NCBI GenBank assembly: GCA_963693305.1
Contig: OY855915.1
Span: 18,045,222 to 18,109,221, forward strand
Length of the DNA: 64,000 nt
Direction: 5' to 3'
Source of the DNA: Meandrina meandrites
Lineage: Eukaryota; Cnidaria; Anthozoa; Scleractinia; Meandrinidae
The translations under genes and the position numbers were made by a program. The notes beneath the pieces were generated by a model. That model made no database searches and was not told the DNA's origin. It saw nothing but the letters and a program-made list of their open reading frames with translations. Below are positions 61,201 through 64,000 of the stretch, piece by piece. Numbering within the stretch: the stretch's first letter is position 1; each line of letters begins with the position of its first letter.

Positions 61201-62886
61201 ACATCCCGCTTCAAAGCCACACCCTAAAAATGCACCCCAAGCCAGTAATTCCTCCTCCACAAGGGACGTGGCGAAAGAAAATGGGACATTGCACAATGAG
61301 ACACATTTACATCCTAAACGATTAGGAGCTAATGATCAAGTGAAAGAACTGAACAGTCATCCTATTAAAAATTCAGATTCAAGTAAAATTGAAGCTAAAG
61401 TTGAGCTAAAAAATAAGGATTTGAAATCAAAGCTGCATAAAGAAACAGCCAAGGGTGAAGAACATTCAGAGACCTCCAAGGCCAAAATTGAACATAAATC
61501 CCACGTTCATAACGCTGAATTGCACAAGAAAAGTACAAAGAAAGTGCCAATTAGAGTTTCCAAAGTGTCACACTTGGCAAAAAAGAGACTTCATAACAAG
61601 TACGTGACAACTCATGTCACGCATCCACATGTGGTAGAAAGCCATTCAAAAGTCGTCCAGAAAATACCTGTCAGCAAAGGTACAGTATGTAACGCAATGT
61701 TAGAAATAACTTTCTGTTTTGAAAACAAATTAAAAGGCTAACTTTGCCATTAAACCAACAAACTACGGGAAGTCGTATATAGGAGTAATTTGAAAAGGAA
61801 CGTAATATTACTTATTTGTTCAGGGAGGGGACTTCAATCGAAGGAACTTATTATCAAAAGAAATTTTGCGTTTCTTCTAAGGTTGGGATTTTATTGGAAA
61901 GGATATCTGAAAAAATTTTCTTTTCACACGAATATTGGCCCTAGGTCCTAACAGCACCAATGTAGCGCAGTCGGCTATTGACGGGGGGGGTACAAACTCT
62001 TAACCTTTCGTGCTATTATATATTGACAAGAAGAGGTAGCTCTTCGTATTCCTTCAACAGATAATGGTTACTCCTTCACATACTTGGATGAATCACCCGT
62101 TTGATGAGTCTCTTCGAGATATTTTGAAAGGTCCTTTTAAATAACTAAATGACAGTTTTCTCTATCCTTTTCTATACTTCAAATCATAAAATCCCTATCC
62201 TTTTATATATCTTCCAGCCGAAAATGGTACCCCATTCAGGCGGACCCCCACCCCGCCAGTACGGATCGAGTGCCTTCTCAACTTTGTAATGACCTATGCA
62301 ACGGGTTAGAGCAACGTGGTCCTTCGCACGCATTACAAGCCTATAGTACTAGTTTGATAGGTCTGCAATGTGTGCAAAGGGTTACAGCTACATAGCTCTC
62401 TGCAAACATTGCATGCCTGTAATGCTAGTATGATAGGCCTGCAATGTGTGTTAAGTGTATAGCTACTTGTACGTTAAATAGCCCACTAAATAATATGTAT
62501 TTTGAACAAAAGGTCGAAGGCTTATTCTTAGAGTTTTACGTTATTTTATTAATAAAAGATTTTTTTTTATTGTATTTTTATACCAGCTTCACCACCAATG
62601 TGTCATTCGGACAAGCTTTTAGCCGGACACTCATTAAAAGGTGGCACTCGAGCTGGTCATTTTGAAACTCTTGGTGAGACTGCGAGCATGCACGCGTGTC
62701 TTCAGCGGTGTTGCAGTCAGCACACGTGTGACGTAGCACTGTTGATTGACGGGCGGTGTTATGGAGTAGCTTGTTACAGCAAGGATCTCTGTGAACCCAT
62801 TCCAGTGCCGCATCCACATTTTGTCTTCTCGGAGCTTGGGTTTGTTTCAAAGGGGCAAAAGAGAGGAGAGATTGAGAAAAACCAAG
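58233..62886 (+). CDS. Secreted acidic MANEC-domain protein, KIAA0319/KIAA0319L-like, 5' part (5 exons, 535 codons)
   Basis: Exons 58233-58274, 59396-59429, 60053-60494, 60892-61679 and 62587-62886, all GT-AG and in frame; exon 5 ends in a donor, so the gene continues past the window. In order: signal peptide (1 to about 25, hydrophobic FAIFLTTVLFVFG), furin-type site RTKR at 52-55, Asp-rich segment 60-96, an acidic linker with Ser-Gly sites (SSSGSGSAE), a long Lys/His/Glu-rich low-complexity linker, and a MANEC (MANSC) domain from about 441. Cysteines at 473, 477, 478, 483, 493, 498 and 504 follow C-x3-CC-x4-C-x9-C-x4-C-x5-C with DGRCYGVAC, the spacing I recall for KIAA0319. PKD repeats and a membrane segment would be expected downstream. 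A coral matrix protein is another possibility. Confidence 0.85.
59818..59991. mobile_element. PIF/Harbinger-like MITE, 174 bp, TTA TSD
   Basis: The inverted ends are AGGCGGTGGCAAACGAGGAC / GTCCTCGTTTGCCACCGCCT. TTA lies at 59815-59817 and 59992-59994. It ends 61 bp before MANEC-gene exon 3. Confidence 0.85.
60565..60650. repeat. Degenerate tetranucleotide repeat (GATC, GGTG, GGTC)
   Basis: GATCGATCGATC followed by GGTGGGTGGGTGGGTCG and GGTCGGCAGG units, in the intron between exons 3 and 4 of the MANEC gene. Confidence 0.7.
62290..62465. repeat. Imperfect tandem repeat of about 75 bp, 2.4 copies
   Basis: Units share TAGTACTAGTTTGATAGGTC / TAATGCTAGTATGATAGGCC and CTGCAATGTGTG. It lies in the last visible intron of the MANEC gene. 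Confidence 0.65.
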
Positions 62887-64000
62887 GTTAGTTATATACA
62901 CATACCTCAATTGAACAAATTTTGTTTGGTCCTTTCGTATTTTTTATCGCTCAGTCGGTACTGCTGAATTTTTGAAAGGTGCAAATTAACCGAGTGACTG
63001 TTATGAGAAGGTTAATTTTAACGATTGACGGTTAAGTTTTAGGGGCTTTTAACGGTTAACGGTCATCAAAAGCAAATTTCTTCCATTAGTTGAAGTTAAT
63101 TTGGTCTTTCCGTAATGAAATCAAGTGAAATTTTGATAATTATTTTTTCAATGCAGTAAATCATGATTAATAAAATGTTAACATTTTGACACCGGAAATA
63201 CTTTCAGATGGAAAGACCAAAAAGTGAGTACACTTGGCAACATGGAAACTGGTTAACCAATTAAAACGATTCTTTGAGAGCCAAATGTCCAAGATTTGAA
63301 AGAGCTTGAAATCGTTTTGACGACTAATAATAACTGCTTTTTTGACGGTCAACCAAAAATCATTATTTTTGACGGTTGACGGTTAAATTTTAGGCCGTTT
63401 GACGGTTAACGTTAACCCCATTAAGACCCTCTTATTATGACGTGTTCTTCGGGGAAAACCCTTTACTTCCACAGTGTCTCAATTTCGTTCCACGGGCCTC
63501 ATATGGCGTTGAAATCCAAGATGGTGTGCGCTACACTTGGCCACTGTCTCGAATTTGGACGTCGAAGAATGCCTCAGGGATAGGGAGGGGGGAAACTCTT
63601 CAATAAATGAATGTCAAGAAAAAAAGCGAGAACGTATCATAGTCTTGATCGCGTGAAGAATCTAATACTCATAATACAGGTCCAATGGATTTTTAAAAAG
63701 GTGTATAACGTTTCAAAAAGAGTCAAAAAAGGTTCTTAAAAAATTTGCAAGTTTTTTTTTTGCTGTATTTGGGTCCTTTACACCAAAGAAGCACAGTTAG
63801 AAAAGGAGCTAGCACTTTTTTTTACTAACCACTATGTTGAATAATGTAAACGTGGCGAGCTGCTCAGAGTTTTGAGACAAAATTTCTGGAAAACGTTCGT
63901 GAAGGGTCCGAAAAAACACAGAAACACAGAAATTTTCAAAATGAACACTCTCCATACGACCAACTAGTTCTTGAAAAATTATTCAAAATGGCAGCAACGA
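62887..64000. other. Intron of the MANEC gene, continuing off the window
   Basis: No further exon was recognised. About 63000-63065 and 63350-63420 share GACGGTTAA, GGTTAACGG and TTTTAGG blocks and probably are the two ends of one element. Confidence 0.4.

Overview
The window is animal nuclear DNA, most likely from an anthozoan cnidarian and perhaps a stony coral. I infer this from intron-rich genes with short exons, AT-rich introns crowded with small DNA transposons and tRNA-derived SINEs, and a very acidic secreted protein. No species marker was identified. Every exon join used below follows GT-AG and keeps frame.

Layout. (1) 1-993, minus strand: the 5' end of an unidentified gene running off the left edge. 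Its leader carries a 3-codon uORF and then an uORF overlapping the main start, the layout known from ATF4. (2) 994-8815: intergenic, with no supported gene. (3) 8816-34816, minus strand: a complete importin subunit beta-1 gene (KPNB1), 25 coding exons and 878 codons, every exon joined in phase. Its introns hold most of the mobile elements, including three nested foldbacks at 20233-22059 and a polypurine tract of about 390 bp. (4) 34817-44243: spacer between two divergent genes, built largely of transposons, several nested with readable target-site duplications. (5) 44244-53178, plus strand: a complete seven-exon SLC35 nucleotide-sugar transporter gene, closest to the D3 type, 405 codons. (6) 53179-58232: intergenic, with inverted arms around a LINE relic and a palindromic hAT-like element. 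(7) 58233 to beyond 62886, plus strand: the 5' five exons of a secreted protein with a signal peptide, furin site, Asp-rich segment, Ser-Gly sites and a cysteine-rich MANEC (MANSC) domain like KIAA0319/KIAA0319L. It continues past the right edge.

The three main genes do unrelated jobs (nuclear import, Golgi sugar transport, cell surface or matrix), so I see no functional cluster. The least ordinary content is the uORF layout at the left edge, the MANEC/acidic protein at the right edge, and the foldback and nested transposon structures between them. I found no CRISPR array, rRNA or bacterial-type operon.
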